Assembly: GCF_000308655.1 (NCBI RefSeq)
Contig: NZ_BAGC01000062.1
Coordinates: 1 to 58,869 of the forward strand
Reading direction: 5' to 3'
DNA length: 58,869 bases
Source of the DNA: Nocardia niigatensis NBRC 100131
GTDB lineage: Bacteria; Actinomycetota; Actinomycetes; Mycobacteriales; Mycobacteriaceae
In this document: one piece after another, positions 16,748-26,414 of the stretch
Layout of the letters: every line of letters begins with the position of its first letter
Numbering within the stretch: position 1 is the first letter of the stretch
Notes under the pieces: generated by a model
Databases searched by the model: none
What the model was told of the DNA's origin: nothing
Seen by the model: only the letters and a program-made list of their open reading frames with translations
Made by a program: the position numbers and the translations under genes

Positions 16748-17692
16748 TCACGGGCGGGCGGTGACGGATTCCAGTTCTCGCACCCGCACCGTCGGCAGCA
16801 GCCGATCCCGCAGCACCCGGTCGATCTCCCCCGCGACCGGAATGACCACGGCGGCAGCCGAAGTGGCGACCGCGTCGGCGAGCAGGACCGGCCAGTCCGG
16901 CGTCGCGCCGGTGGCCAGCGCGGCGATGATGGCCGCCACCGCCGCGTCGCCCGCCCCGGTGGGGTTGCCCGCCAGCGGTTTCGGCAGCGCCGCCGTCCAG
17001 GCCCGGGTCGGGGTGACCGCGACCATGCCCGCACCGCCCCGGGTCACGATCACCGCGCCCACGCCGTCGGCGATGAGTGGGTCGACCGCCGCGAGAATTT
17101 CCGAAATGGTGGCCGCCGGGCGGCCGGTGAGGCGTTCCAGCTCCTCGACATTGGGGGTGAGCACGACGCCCGGCACGCGCGCGGCCAATTCCAGCGGCTG
17201 GCCGTCGAAGTCACAGACCGTGGGCACTCCCCGGGCGATGGCCGTGCGCGCCAGCTCGGCGGGCAGGCCCGAACTCACTCCGCCCGGCAGTGAACCCGAG
17301 ATGACCAGGCCGCTCATATCCGAGAGCAGACCACCCACCCGCACCCGCAGCTGATCCACCGCGTGCGGTTCGGTGACGCGCGGCCCGGGCTCCCACAGCG
17401 CGGTGGCGGTGCCGTCATCGGATTCGCTGATCACCACCGTGCGCCGGACCCACGGCAGCGCGTGCACGAAATCCACCGGCATCTCGAGTTCCGCGGCGGC
17501 CGCGAAGGAATGGTCCGAGAAGCCCGTGGCGCGCGCGTATTTGCCGAGCTGATTCAGCACCCGCGTGACATTGATGCCGCGCCCGCCCAGCCGCTGATCC
17601 ACCGATCGCACCCGCTGTGCCCGGCCCCGCTCGAAATGTTCCACCCGATACGTCATGTCGTAGGCCGGGTTCAGGGTCACGGTGAGGATCAC
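16748..17692 (-). CDS. PfkB-family 1-phosphofructokinase-like sugar kinase
   Basis: A 314-residue ribokinase-type kinase. The N-terminus ILTVTLNPAYDMTY and GGRGINVTRVLNQLG (sugar site) match the 1-phosphofructokinase/tagatose-6-phosphate kinase branch. The anion-hole and catalytic motif NPTGAGDAAVA is near residue 260, and VLTPNVEELERLTG is the second PfkB hallmark. GTG at 17692 is chosen because it places TVTLNP at the extreme N-terminus, as in the family. No PTS or transporter gene is near, so the substrate sugar is unknown. It is divergent from the DUF4254 gene. Confidence 0.85.
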   Translation of the reverse strand: MILTVTLNPAYDMTYRVEHFERGRAQRVRSVDQRLGGRGINVTRVLNQLGKYARATGFSDHSFAAAAELEMPVDFVHALPWVRRTVVISESDDGTATALWEPGPRVTEPHAVDQLRVRVGGLLSDMSGLVISGSLPGGVSSGLPAELARTAIARGVPTVCDFDGQPLELAARVPGVVLTPNVEELERLTGRPAATISEILAAVDPLIADGVGAVIVTRGGAGMVAVTPTRAWTAALPKPLAGNPTGAGDAAVAAIIAALATGATPDWPVLLADAVATSAAAVVIPVAGEIDRVLRDRLLPTVRVRELESVTARP

Positions 17693-17787
17693 CCCACCAT
17701 CTCGGCACGTCACGGCACCGGATGCAACCCCTGCATCGCAAAGTGGCACCGAATGTCGTTGCCATTCGGAGATATTCGACGGGCAGG

Positions 17788-18237
17788 ATGTCGGCCGTGC
17801 ATCCGCTCCCACCGAAACATCTGCTGCTGCAGGCCTGCCGCGGCCTGCCCCCCGACGACCATCCGGTGCTGCGCTGCGCCGGCCTACTCGCGGACCTGCA
17901 CGAGCGGCGGCTCACCACGGCGAACGGCACCGGTCGGATCGACCACGACCGGGCGCGGCTGGTGCACGACATCGACAGCTGGGTAGCGGCCGAACTCCCC
18001 AAGGCCGCCCGCGACGCCCACCTGCACACCGAAACCGTCGGGACGGTGGTGGACCGGCTCGCCCAGTTCTCCGCACTCGCCTATCTGACCCTGGCCATGT
18101 CGCCCGACGACGCGGTGCACGAGGCCGCGCAGCGGCTCACCGAACTGGCCATCGCCTATGAGGATCTGGCGGGAGAGCTGGCCGCGGGCCGCCGCCGGCT
18201 GCCGAATCTGACCGGCACGCACGACTACGAATCCTGA
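17788..18237 (+). CDS. DUF4254-like protein
   Basis: A 149-residue helical protein. The pattern LPPKHLLLQACRG, then ADLHERR, then DHDRARLVHDIDSWVA and HLHTETVGTVVDRLA resembles DUF4254 proteins of Nocardia and related genera, whose role is unknown. ATG at 17788 follows GCAGG. It has no membrane segment or signal peptide. It stands alone between a sugar kinase and DNA ligase. Confidence 0.65.
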   Translation: MSAVHPLPPKHLLLQACRGLPPDDHPVLRCAGLLADLHERRLTTANGTGRIDHDRARLVHDIDSWVAAELPKAARDAHLHTETVGTVVDRLAQFSALAYLTLAMSPDDAVHEAAQRLTELAIAYEDLAGELAAGRRRLPNLTGTHDYES

Positions 18238-18507
18238 CCGCGAAGAATCCTGACCGCGCAATGACCGCGGCCGGAGGTGCCCGGCGAGGGGCGGGGCACC
18301 ACCGGCCACACAGGTGGACCATGCGCAATCCACCGTCGAAGGCCCTCGGACCGCACGGGCGCACAGGGAATCCGCGTGGGAGTGCGGTGGCAGTACCCCG
18401 TGACCCGTCACCTGACAACCGTCCGATCGCGCGTCGACAGGTGAATCATGTCGCCCGAAACTCGGAGCGTCCCCTATTCCAGCTGTGAATCCTCTGTGAG
18501 CATGGAG
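18238..18507. other. gene-free stretch of 270 bp
   Basis: I see no convincing ORF, hairpin or promoter here. It lies between two convergent genes. Confidence 0.6.
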
Positions 18508-20025
18508 CTATTCCGTAACGGGTAGCAGGGCGCGAATGGCATCGATCGTGTCGGCCTGATGCGGTTCCTTGTCCGGGCGATACCGCACCACGCGAGCGAA
18601 ACGCAGCGCCACGCCACCCGGGTAGCGGGGGCTGGTCTGGACGCCGTCGAGCGCGATCTCCACCACCAGCTCCGGATAGAGGTAGACGGTGTTGCCGTCG
18701 CGTTCGCGTTCGTGACGGGGGAATTCGACTGTCTGCCAATGGAGTAGGGCATCCGTCAGGCCCTTGAAGGTCTTGCCGACCATGATCGGCTCGCCACCAT
18801 CCGGGTCGCGGGCGCCCAGATGGAGGTTGGAGAGGTAACCGGTGCGGCGGCCGTAGCCCCACTCCGCGCCGAGCACCAGGAGGTCGAGGGTGTGGGTGGG
18901 TTTGATCTTCTGCCAGGAACGGCCGCGCCGGCCCGCCGCGTACGGGGCGTCCAGGGATTTGATCATGATGCCCTCGTGGCCCGCGGCCAGCGCGCCGTCG
19001 AAGTATTCGGCGGCCGCCTCCGCGTCGGGGGCGATGAGGGCCGGAATGGTCAGGCCGCCGGCCACCGCGGTGAGGGCCTCGCGGCGGGTGCGCAGCGGGG
19101 CGTCCAGCAGGTCGGCGCCGTCGAGGTGGAGGCAGTCGAAGAAGTAGGGGTGCAGCAGCAGTTCCCGGGAGGTGGTGGCGCCGAAGCGGCTCATGGTCTC
19201 CTGGAAGGGACGCGGGCGGCCGGAATCGTTGAGCGCCAGCGTTTCTCCGTCCAGGACCACACTGGTGCAGTCGAGTTTCCGCACCACCTCGACCAGTTCG
19301 GGCACGCTGGCGGTGATGTCGCGCAGGGTGCGGGTGAACACCCACACCCGCTCACCGTCGCGGTGCACCTGGACGCGGGCGCCGTCCAGCTTGTGCTCGA
19401 CACTGGCCCGTCCCTCGAATTCGGCCATGGCCTCCTCGAGGGTCGCGCCGGGCGAGGCCAGCATGGGCTGGATCGGGCGCCCGACCTCGAGCCGGAACGC
19501 GGCCAGCGCCGCGGCGCCGCCGGTGCGTGCCGCGACCGCGGTGACCGGCAGCCGCCCCGACAGCATGTGGGCCCGGCGCACCGCCGCGAGCGGCACCTCG
19601 AAGGCGACGGCCACCGCCTCGGCGACGATCGCCGTCAGGGCGCCCTGCCGCATCTCCCCGGTCAGCAGGCGCAGCAGGAATTCGCGCTCGCCCGCGGTCG
19701 CGGACCCGAACAGGGTGACCAGCAGTTCTTGCCGTCGGGCCGCGGACCCGCTGCCCGCGACTTCGGCGAGTGCGCTGAAGGATTTGTCCACATCGTCCAC
19801 GGACAGCGTGGGCGCGGCGGCCGACCCGACCTCGAGCGTGGTCAGCGTCCGCCACCCCGTGCCGATCCGCCCCTGCGGCAGCTCGCCGGACAACCAGGCC
19901 ACGACCTGCGCCAATTCCTCCGGCGCGGCCTGTTTCAGCAGCTCGGCGAAGAGATTGATCTTGTTCTTACGCGACGACGTCGCCCGCACACTCTGTGACG
20001 CCTCAACCACATCGGACAAGAGCAC
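18508..20025 (-). CDS. ligB: ATP-dependent DNA ligase
   Basis: A 505-residue ligase of the mycobacterial LigB type. It has an N-terminal alpha-helical DNA-binding domain, then the adenylation domain with the nucleotidyl motif EHKLDGARVQVH, where Lys212 would be AMP-linked. The OB-fold follows (FEGVMIK-type motif read here as HEGIMIKSLDAPY, then RSWQKIKP). It seals nicks in DNA using ATP and probably acts in repair, because actinobacteria also carry NAD-dependent LigA. The GTG start at 20025 lies 6 bases after TACCGT, so it is probably leaderless. It is divergent from ramB across ~106 bp. Confidence 0.93.
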   Translation of the reverse strand: MLLSDVVEASQSVRATSSRKNKINLFAELLKQAAPEELAQVVAWLSGELPQGRIGTGWRTLTTLEVGSAAAPTLSVDDVDKSFSALAEVAGSGSAARRQELLVTLFGSATAGEREFLLRLLTGEMRQGALTAIVAEAVAVAFEVPLAAVRRAHMLSGRLPVTAVAARTGGAAALAAFRLEVGRPIQPMLASPGATLEEAMAEFEGRASVEHKLDGARVQVHRDGERVWVFTRTLRDITASVPELVEVVRKLDCTSVVLDGETLALNDSGRPRPFQETMSRFGATTSRELLLHPYFFDCLHLDGADLLDAPLRTRREALTAVAGGLTIPALIAPDAEAAAEYFDGALAAGHEGIMIKSLDAPYAAGRRGRSWQKIKPTHTLDLLVLGAEWGYGRRTGYLSNLHLGARDPDGGEPIMVGKTFKGLTDALLHWQTVEFPRHERERDGNTVYLYPELVVEIALDGVQTSPRYPGGVALRFARVVRYRPDKEPHQADTIDAIRALLPVTE

Positions 20026-20079
20026 CCTGTGACGGTAACCCCGGCGACCGACAACGATGTGACACAGAGCTCAACAGCT

Positions 20080-20131
20080 CTGCTAACTCTCACATTGGCA
20101 ATGATGCGAATGCCCCAATAAACTTGGGCGC
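20080..20131 (+). promoter_or_regulatory. leaderless ramB promoter with putative autoregulatory box
   Basis: TTGGCA (20095-20100) and TAAACT (20119-20124) are separated by 18 bases, and the ATG follows 7 bases after the -10. This is the classic geometry of a leaderless actinobacterial mRNA. TGCTAACTCT (20081-20090) just upstream is identical to a string in the aceA control region, which suggests that RamB also binds its own promoter. Confidence 0.6.
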
Positions 20132-21541
20132 ATGGCCAAGACTTACGTCGGTGCGCGGCTGCGTCAGCTGCGCACCGAGCGCGGTTTGAGTCAGGTCTCG
20201 CTGGCCAAGAAGCTCGAGATCTCCGCGAGCTATCTGAATCAGATCGAACACGACGTGCGCCCGCTCACCGTACCGGTCCTGCTGCGCATCAGTGAAGTCT
20301 TCGGCGTCGACGCCGGCTTCTTCTCCTCCCAGGACGACACCCGGCTCATCGCCGAACTCCAGGAGGTCGTGATGGATCAGGAGCTCGGGGTGGAGGCCGA
20401 CGCGCAGGAGATCGCCGAAATGGTCTCCGCGCACCCGGGTTTGGCGCGCGCCATGGTGAACATGCATCGCCGCTACCGGAATACGACCGCGCAGCTGGCC
20501 GCCGCCACCGAGGACCGTTTCGCCGACGGCAGCGGTTCGGCGGCCATCTCGAAACCGCACGAGGAAGTGCGCGACTACTTCTACCAGCGGCAGAACTACA
20601 TTCACGAATTGGATACCGCCGCCGAGGAACTCACGCATCGCATGCGATTCCACGGCGGTGACCTGAAGCGCGAGATCCCGCGTCGGCTGTCCGACGCGCA
20701 CGGCGTGCAGATCGTGGAGCGCATCGATCTGGGCGACGGCGTGCTGCACCGTTTCGATCCCGATCAGCGCCGCCTCGAGATCGCGCCGCATCTCTCGGGC
20801 GGGCAGCGAGTCTTCAAGCTGGCCGCCGAACTGGCCTATCTGGAATGCGGCGATCTGATCGACAAACTGGTGGCGGAGGGCAATTTCAGCGGCCACGATT
20901 CGATCGTGCTGGCGAAACTGGGCCTGGCCAACTATTTCGCTGCCGCCACGGTGCTCCCGTACACCCATTTCCACGAGGTGGCCGAGGATTTCCGCTACGA
21001 CATCGAACGCCTGTCAGCCTTCTTCACCCAGAGCTACGAGACGATCTGCCACCGCCTGTCGACGCTGCAACGCCCCAAACTCCGCGGTGTCCCGTTCTCG
21101 TTCGTCCGCGTGGACCGGGCCGGCAATATGTCGAAGCGCCAGTCCGCCACCGGTTTCCACTTCTCCTCCAGCGGCGGCACCTGCCCGCTGTGGAATGTCT
21201 ACGAAACCTTCGCCTACCCCGCGAAGATCATGACCCAGATCGCCCAGATGCCCGACGGCCGCAAATACCTGTGGATCGCCCGCACCGTGGAACGCCGCGC
21301 CACCCGGTTCGGCGACCCCAGCAAAACCTTTGCCATCGGCCTCGGCTGCGAACTCCGCCACGCCGGCCGCACTGTCTACGCCGACGGCCTCGACCTCATC
21401 GAACCCAAGGCCACCCCCATCGGCGCCGGCTGCCGAGTCTGCGAACGCTCCAACTGCCCCCAGCGCGCCTTCCCACCCCTGGGCAAAACCCTCGACATCA
21501 GCGAACACCGAAGCTCCATCTCCCCCTATGTGATTCAGTGA
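20132..21541 (+). CDS. ramB: RamB-type regulator of acetate metabolism
   Basis: A 469-residue protein with an N-terminal Cro/XRE helix-turn-helix (VGARLRQLRTERGLSQVSLAKKLEISASYLNQIE). A peptidase-like region of IrrE type follows (about residues 160-260). The C-terminal domain is the short-chain fatty-acyl regulator type with a cysteine cluster (GCRVCERSNCPQRAFPPL). This matches RamB (Rv0465c), which controls isocitrate lyase and acetate genes in Mycobacterium and Corynebacterium. It is transcribed without a leader from the promoter at 20095. In M. tuberculosis ramB is two genes from icl1; here about 14 kb separates them. Confidence 0.92.
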   Translation: MAKTYVGARLRQLRTERGLSQVSLAKKLEISASYLNQIEHDVRPLTVPVLLRISEVFGVDAGFFSSQDDTRLIAELQEVVMDQELGVEADAQEIAEMVSAHPGLARAMVNMHRRYRNTTAQLAAATEDRFADGSGSAAISKPHEEVRDYFYQRQNYIHELDTAAEELTHRMRFHGGDLKREIPRRLSDAHGVQIVERIDLGDGVLHRFDPDQRRLEIAPHLSGGQRVFKLAAELAYLECGDLIDKLVAEGNFSGHDSIVLAKLGLANYFAAATVLPYTHFHEVAEDFRYDIERLSAFFTQSYETICHRLSTLQRPKLRGVPFSFVRVDRAGNMSKRQSATGFHFSSSGGTCPLWNVYETFAYPAKIMTQIAQMPDGRKYLWIARTVERRATRFGDPSKTFAIGLGCELRHAGRTVYADGLDLIEPKATPIGAGCRVCERSNCPQRAFPPLGKTLDISEHRSSISPYVIQ

Positions 21542-21985
21542 GGCGGCGCGATCAGAACCGACCACGATCCTGTGGTGGGCACCCCACAGCAGCGGCGCAG
21601 GTCCCCTCGGGCGCAGGTATTTCCAAGAGATCCCCCCCCCGCCAAACCGGCCATGGCCACCGCCCGCACCATCAGCAGGACCGAGATTGTCCGCCAGCGC
21701 GAAGACACCTGTCCCGGACCGGGATCCAGGGGCGGAAAGGCCGAGGGATTCCAAAGGGTCGGCGGCGGAGCCGGAGCCGGGGGCTGCGGTATCCGGACGA
21801 CCGTGGCCGCGACCGAGCTCGGAGGGGATGTCGTCTCCACCCTACGGAGCCGCCGCCGTCCCGGCGCACCCGGCCGAGGTGGCGCGCTGCACCGAAGTCG
21901 CGTTTCGCTGTAGATCATTCGGTGACGGATTCAATGACCTATCCGGGTGGGAAACGCTCGTTGAACCCGGCGCGAACACGATCGT
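21542..21985. other. gene-free stretch of 444 bp
   Basis: No ORF in any frame shows coding character. It contains a run of nine cytosines (about 21622-21630). The last ~80 bases should hold the promoter of the secreted protein at 21986. I see no clear operator. Confidence 0.5.
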
Positions 21986-22675
21986 GTGAAATTCGAGAAA
22001 GTAATCGCTACGGCCGCGCTCACCATTGCTGCGCTGGCGATCTCAGGGGGTACGTCCTATGCGTCGCCGACGCCGAATCCGGCTGCGGTGCAGTCGATTC
22101 GGCATCCCGCTCGCGATCAGGACGATGTGGGGTATTCCATTGTTCGGTCGGATTCGGACAAAACAGTTACTACGACTCTCAGCGGTGGGACATTTCGGCT
22201 GACCGACGCATCGGTGGATGTGCTCGATGGTTCCGGAGTGGTGGTGTCGAGCATGCCGTTGGCGATGACCGCGACTGGCACGGATTTGGTGGTTTCGATG
22301 CATCCGAGCATCGAGGACAACGGCACCAAGCTGGTGGCGCATCCGGATGCCGCGGCGGTCGCGCAGCCGGGGGCCGCGGATATCGGGCGGTGGGTGCCGA
22401 CCTCGCCGAAGCAACGCGCGATCCAAACCGGTAGTGCCATCGGGGCGCTGGGTGGTGCGCTCGGTGGTCTCGTGGTCGGTGTCGTGATCGCGGTGGCGAC
22501 GGGCGGGCTGGGCATCATCGCGCTGCCGTTCGCGGCCATGATCGGCGCGCTGATCGGTGGCGGCACCGGCAGTGCGGCGGGCGCGGGCACCACGAACGAT
22601 GACCGCCAGGACGGGTGGACCTGGGAGCAGGACTGCCACACCGACTACTACACGCACGACCAGTACTGCTACTGA
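21986..22675 (+). CDS. secreted glycine-zipper protein
   Basis: A 229-residue protein with a Sec signal peptide (VIATAALTIAALAISGG, cleavage near YASP). A beta-rich globular part follows to about residue 130. Then come two long Gly/Ala-rich hydrophobic stretches (GALGGALGGLVVGVVIAVATGG and FAAMIGALIGGGTGSAAGAG, shortened here) that form a glycine zipper. The polar tail HTDYYTHDQYCY contains Cys and Tyr. The layout resembles a Nocardia-type family of exported proteins with no known function; membrane insertion or oligomerisation is plausible. The start is GTG at 21986. It ends just before a very strong terminator. GC content is slightly lower than that of its neighbours. Confidence 0.7.
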   Translation: MKFEKVIATAALTIAALAISGGTSYASPTPNPAAVQSIRHPARDQDDVGYSIVRSDSDKTVTTTLSGGTFRLTDASVDVLDGSGVVVSSMPLAMTATGTDLVVSMHPSIEDNGTKLVAHPDAAAVAQPGAADIGRWVPTSPKQRAIQTGSAIGALGGALGGLVVGVVIAVATGGLGIIALPFAAMIGALIGGGTGSAAGAGTTNDDRQDGWTWEQDCHTDYYTHDQYCY

Positions 22676-22691
22676 CCGATCTCACCACCGC

Positions 22692-22731
22692 GCTCGAGCC
22701 GGTGTCAGCTTTCGCTGATACCGGCTCGAGC
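22692..22731 (+). terminator. strong terminator hairpin
   Basis: An 18 bp stem with one mismatch: GCTCGAGCCGGTGTCAGC (22692-22709) pairs with GCTGATACCGGCTCGAGC (22714-22731) around TTTC. CGTTTCAT follows. Confidence 0.88.
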
Positions 22732-22965
22732 CGTTTCATATGCCTTGACCTGCAAGGACATTCTCCTCACGCCTTTCGAACCGCACTGCGGTGAGCAGAA
22801 ATTCACCTCACGGCAATGCAGGAAATCGGGCATTCATCGGGAGTCATTCCGGCGCAACACTTCCCGTTTACCTTTCGTTCCACGAATACAGCCGCTGTAT
22901 ACGCGGCGGTATTCGCAAGCGGCGCAGGTGGCGTCGCCGAACACCGTGAAGTGAAGGATCCGCCC

Positions 22966-24240
22966 ATGCACGACTCTCCCCACCGGGACAGGGCCGCCCG
23001 CCTGATCAAGGCGATCACCATTCCGACCGCGCTGGCGCTGTCCGCCGTCATGATCGCCGGGTGTGGTTCGCGCGACAGCGACACCGCCTCCGGCTCCAAT
23101 GCCAAGTCCTGCGTGGATACTTCGAAGGACACCATCAAGATCGGCTCCCTGCACTCGCTGACGGGCACCATGGCCATCAGCGAGGTGACCGTCGCCAATG
23201 CCACCAAGCTGGCGGTGGACCAGATCAATGCCGCGGGCGGCGTACTGGGCAAGAAGCTGGATGTGGTGCTCGAGGACGGCGCCTCGGATCCCAAGACCTT
23301 CGCGGAGAAGGCGGAGAAGCTGATCAGCTCCGACTGTGTGGCCGCGGTCTTCGGCGGCTGGACCTCGGCGTCGCGCAAGGCCATGAAGCCCAAGTTCGAA
23401 TCGCTGAATTCCCTGCTCTACTATCCGGTTCAATATGAGGGTCTGGAGGATTCGAAGAACATCTTCTACACCGGCGCCACCACCAATCAGCAGATCATTC
23501 CGGCGCTGGATTACCTCAAGCAGAAGGGCATCACCTCCCTCTACCTGGTGGGCTCCGACTACGTCTTCCCGCAGACCGCCAATCGCGAGATCAAGGCGTA
23601 CGCCAAGGCCAATGGCATCGAGATCAAGGGCGAGGACTACGCGCCGCTGGGATCCACGGATTTCTCCACCATCGTCAACAAGGTCCGCAATGCCAAGGCG
23701 GGCGCGGTGTTCAACACCCTCAACGGCGACTCGAACGTCGCCTTCTTCCGCGAGTACGCCAATGCGGGCCTGAAAGCCGCTGACATGCCGGTTGTCTCGG
23801 TGTCCATCGCGGAGGAGGAGGTCGGCGGCGTCGGCGTGCAGAACGTGGCGGGCCAGCTGACCGCCTGGAACTACTACCAGACCGTCGACACCCCGCAGAA
23901 CAAGGCGTTCGTCGCCGCGTACAAGGCGGCCTACGGCGCGGCCAAGCCCACCTCCGATCCGATGGAGGCCGCCTACACCTCGGTCTACCTGTGGAAGGCG
24001 ACCGTCGAGAAGGCGAAGTCGTTCGCGGTGGCCGACATTCAGCAGGCCGCGGACGGCGTCAGCTTCGACGCGCCGGAGGGCACCGTCACCATCGACGGCT
24101 CCAACCACCACATCACCAAGACCGCGCGCATCGGTGAGATCCACCCCGACGGGCTCATCTACACCGTCTGGGACTCCGGCAAGCCGATCCAGCCGGACCC
24201 GTACCTGAAGAACTACGACTGGGCCAAGGGCCTGAAGTAA
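22966..24240 (+). CDS. urtA: urea ABC transporter substrate-binding protein
   Basis: A 424-residue lipoprotein (signal with lipobox VMIAGCG near residue 30) that captures urea outside the membrane. TIKIGSLHSLTGTMAISE, LDVVLEDGASDPKTFAEKA (part), VFGGWTSASRKAMKPKFE and LLYYPVQYEGLEDSKNIFYTG (part) are typical of UrtA. ATG at 22966 follows AAGGA. It heads the urtABCDE operon. The ~230 bp upstream region holds only a weak GlnR-like site (GTTTAC then GTTCC near 22866-22881), so nitrogen control is likely from biology but not proved by the sequence. Confidence 0.95.
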   Translation: MHDSPHRDRAARLIKAITIPTALALSAVMIAGCGSRDSDTASGSNAKSCVDTSKDTIKIGSLHSLTGTMAISEVTVANATKLAVDQINAAGGVLGKKLDVVLEDGASDPKTFAEKAEKLISSDCVAAVFGGWTSASRKAMKPKFESLNSLLYYPVQYEGLEDSKNIFYTGATTNQQIIPALDYLKQKGITSLYLVGSDYVFPQTANREIKAYAKANGIEIKGEDYAPLGSTDFSTIVNKVRNAKAGAVFNTLNGDSNVAFFREYANAGLKAADMPVVSVSIAEEEVGGVGVQNVAGQLTAWNYYQTVDTPQNKAFVAAYKAAYGAAKPTSDPMEAAYTSVYLWKATVEKAKSFAVADIQQAADGVSFDAPEGTVTIDGSNHHITKTARIGEIHPDGLIYTVWDSGKPIQPDPYLKNYDWAKGLK

Positions 24241-24354
24241 TTCGGCGATCGCCGATGAGGGGCGGCTGGTGCGGTGCGGCGGCTGGCATTTTCACCGCTA
24301 CTTCGCACCAGCCGTACGGCGTTCTCCACCAAACGAATTCACGAGGTACACATC

Positions 24355-25239
24355 ATGGACGTCGCTGTCGGACAGCTGTTCACGGGCCTGAGTCTGGGCT
24401 CGATTCTGCTGCTCGCCGCGCTGGGCCTGTCGCTGACCTTCGGTCAGATGGGCGTCATCAATATGGCGCACGGCGAATTCATCATGGCCGGGTGTTACAC
24501 GACCTACGTTGTGGAACAACTGATCTCGGCGACGGGCGTGGCGCTGATCGTGTCGCTGTTCGTCGGCTTCCTGGTCGGCGGCCTGCTGGGCGCGGCCCTG
24601 GAAATGGGGCTCATCCGCTGGATGTACGACCGACCCCTGGACACCCTGCTGGTCACCTTCGGTGTCGGATTGATCCTGCAGCAGGCGGTGCGGGACGTCT
24701 TCGGCGCGCCCGCCAAGAACGTGGTCGCGCCGGATTGGCTGACCGGCGGCCTCACCATCGCGGGCACCGTGGTGCCCAAGACCCGCATCTTCATCATGGT
24801 GCTGGCCGTGGCGGCGGTGATCGCGCTTGCCGCCGCGCTCGAGACGACGCCGCTCGGCCGCCGCATCCGGGCGGTGGTGCAGAACCGCAGCCTGGCCGAA
24901 ACCTCCGGCGTCTCTTCACGTCTCACCGATGTGAGCACCTTCTTCATCGGTTCCGGGCTGGCCGCGGTGGCCGGTGTGGCCCTGACCCTGATCGGCTCCA
25001 CCAGCCCCACCATCGGGCAGTCGTACCTGGTGGACGCCTTCCTGGTGGTCGTGATCGGCGGTCTGGGGCAGATCAAGGGCACCGTCATCGCGGCCTTCGC
25101 CATGGGCCTGCTGAATTCGTTCGTCGAGTACTCGACCACCGCGACGGTCGCCAAGGTGATCGTCTTCGTCGTGGTCGTGATCTTCCTGCAGGTGCGCCCG
25201 CAGGGCCTGTTCACCGTCCGGACGAGGAGTCTGGCATGA
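24355..25239 (+). CDS. urtB: urea ABC transporter permease UrtB
   Basis: A 294-residue LivH-type permease. LLLAALGLSLTFGQMGVINMAHGEFIMAG at the N-terminus (motif core INMAHGEF) and the later IGGLGQIKGTVIAAFAMGLLNS are diagnostic. ATG at 24355 follows GAGG. It forms half of the membrane channel with UrtC, whose ATG overlaps this stop. Confidence 0.95.
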   Translation: MDVAVGQLFTGLSLGSILLLAALGLSLTFGQMGVINMAHGEFIMAGCYTTYVVEQLISATGVALIVSLFVGFLVGGLLGAALEMGLIRWMYDRPLDTLLVTFGVGLILQQAVRDVFGAPAKNVVAPDWLTGGLTIAGTVVPKTRIFIMVLAVAAVIALAAALETTPLGRRIRAVVQNRSLAETSGVSSRLTDVSTFFIGSGLAAVAGVALTLIGSTSPTIGQSYLVDAFLVVVIGGLGQIKGTVIAAFAMGLLNSFVEYSTTATVAKVIVFVVVVIFLQVRPQGLFTVRTRSLA

Positions 25240-26414
25240 CCACCATCCAGCGGCTGAGTGCCAACTCTTCCCTGAAAGCCCTGGGCGGCTTCGTCATCGC
25301 CGCCATAGTCCTGTTCGGTCTCGCACCGGCGATGCTCACCGACTTCCGGTTGAGCCTGCTCGCCAAGTTCCTGTGTTTCGCCATCGTCGCGGTCGGCATC
25401 GGCCTGGCGTGGGGCCGCGGCGGCATGCTGACCCTCGGGCAGGGCGTGTTCTTCGGCATCGGCGCGTACATCATGGCCATGCACATGCAGATGGCCGATG
25501 CCGCCAAGGCGCACGAGGATGTGCCGGAGTTCATGACCATCGCGGGTGTGGACCAATTGCCCTCGTACTGGCGGCCTTTCGAGTCCGCACCGGTGGCGCT
25601 GCTGGCGATCGCGGTGCTGCCCGCCGCCATTGCCGCGGTGCTCGGCTTCGGGGTGTTCAAGCGCCGGGTCAAGGGCGCGTACTTCGCCATCCTGAGCCAG
25701 GCGCTGGCCGCGGCGCTGGCGATCCTGCTCACCGGACAGCAGACCATCGGCGGGTTCACCGGATTGAGCGACTTCCGGTCGTTCGTCGGCTTCCGCCTGG
25801 ACGATCCGGTGAACCGGCGCATGCTGTTCTTCATCGCGGCGGGCACGCTGCTCATAGTGGTGGCTGTGGCGCGCCAGCTCATGCGCAGCCGGTACGGGGA
25901 ACTACTCGTCGCCGTGCGTGACCAGGAGGAGCGGGTTCGTTTCCTCGGCTACGACCCGGCCAATATCAAGATCGTCGCCTATGTGGTGGCCGCGTTCTTC
26001 GCGGGCATCGCGGGCGCATTGTTCACCCCGATCGTCGGCATCATCTCCCCCGCCGACATCGGTGTGGTCCCGTCCATCGCGTTCCTGATCGGCGTCGCCA
26101 TCGGCGGTCGCACCACCCTGCTCGGACCGGTGCTGGGCGCGATCGGCGTGGCCTGGGCGCAGACCACGTTCTCCGAGCATTTCCCGTCGGCGTGGACTTA
26201 TTTCCAGGGTGCGCTGTTCGTCGTGGTGGTCGGCTTCATTCCGGCCGGACTGGCCGGATTCGGTCCCATGGCCAAGCAGCTGCTGGAGCGGCTGCGGCCC
26301 ACGGCAGCGCCCGACGCCGCATCGGAATCGGCCGCCGAGCCCGAGATCGAGGCAGCGGCCGAGGCCGAGCCGGAGGCCGAGGCGGAGGCCGAGCAGAAGG
26401 TGGAAGCACGATGA
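25236..26414 (+). CDS. urtC: urea ABC transporter permease UrtC
   Basis: A 392-residue LivM-type permease (WGRGGMLTLGQGVFFGIGAY, LLVAVRDQEERVRFLGY). It starts in an ATGA overlap with urtB. The last ~35 residues form an unusual low-complexity tail of Glu and Ala repeats (EAEPEAEAEAEQ), probably a disordered cytoplasmic extension that most UrtC proteins lack. Confidence 0.95.
   Translation: MTTIQRLSANSSLKALGGFVIAAIVLFGLAPAMLTDFRLSLLAKFLCFAIVAVGIGLAWGRGGMLTLGQGVFFGIGAYIMAMHMQMADAAKAHEDVPEFMTIAGVDQLPSYWRPFESAPVALLAIAVLPAAIAAVLGFGVFKRRVKGAYFAILSQALAAALAILLTGQQTIGGFTGLSDFRSFVGFRLDDPVNRRMLFFIAAGTLLIVVAVARQLMRSRYGELLVAVRDQEERVRFLGYDPANIKIVAYVVAAFFAGIAGALFTPIVGIISPADIGVVPSIAFLIGVAIGGRTTLLGPVLGAIGVAWAQTTFSEHFPSAWTYFQGALFVVVVGFIPAGLAGFGPMAKQLLERLRPTAAPDAASESAAEPEIEAAAEAEPEAEAEAEQKVEAR

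Noticed and set aside
21614..21635. A poly-C tract as a phase-variation site
   Set aside because: It lies in non-coding sequence far from any start codon, with no sign of a variable promoter.
22860..22885. A GlnR box upstream of urtA
   Set aside because: Only a weak match (GTTTAC and GTTCC), so nitrogen control cannot be claimed from sequence.
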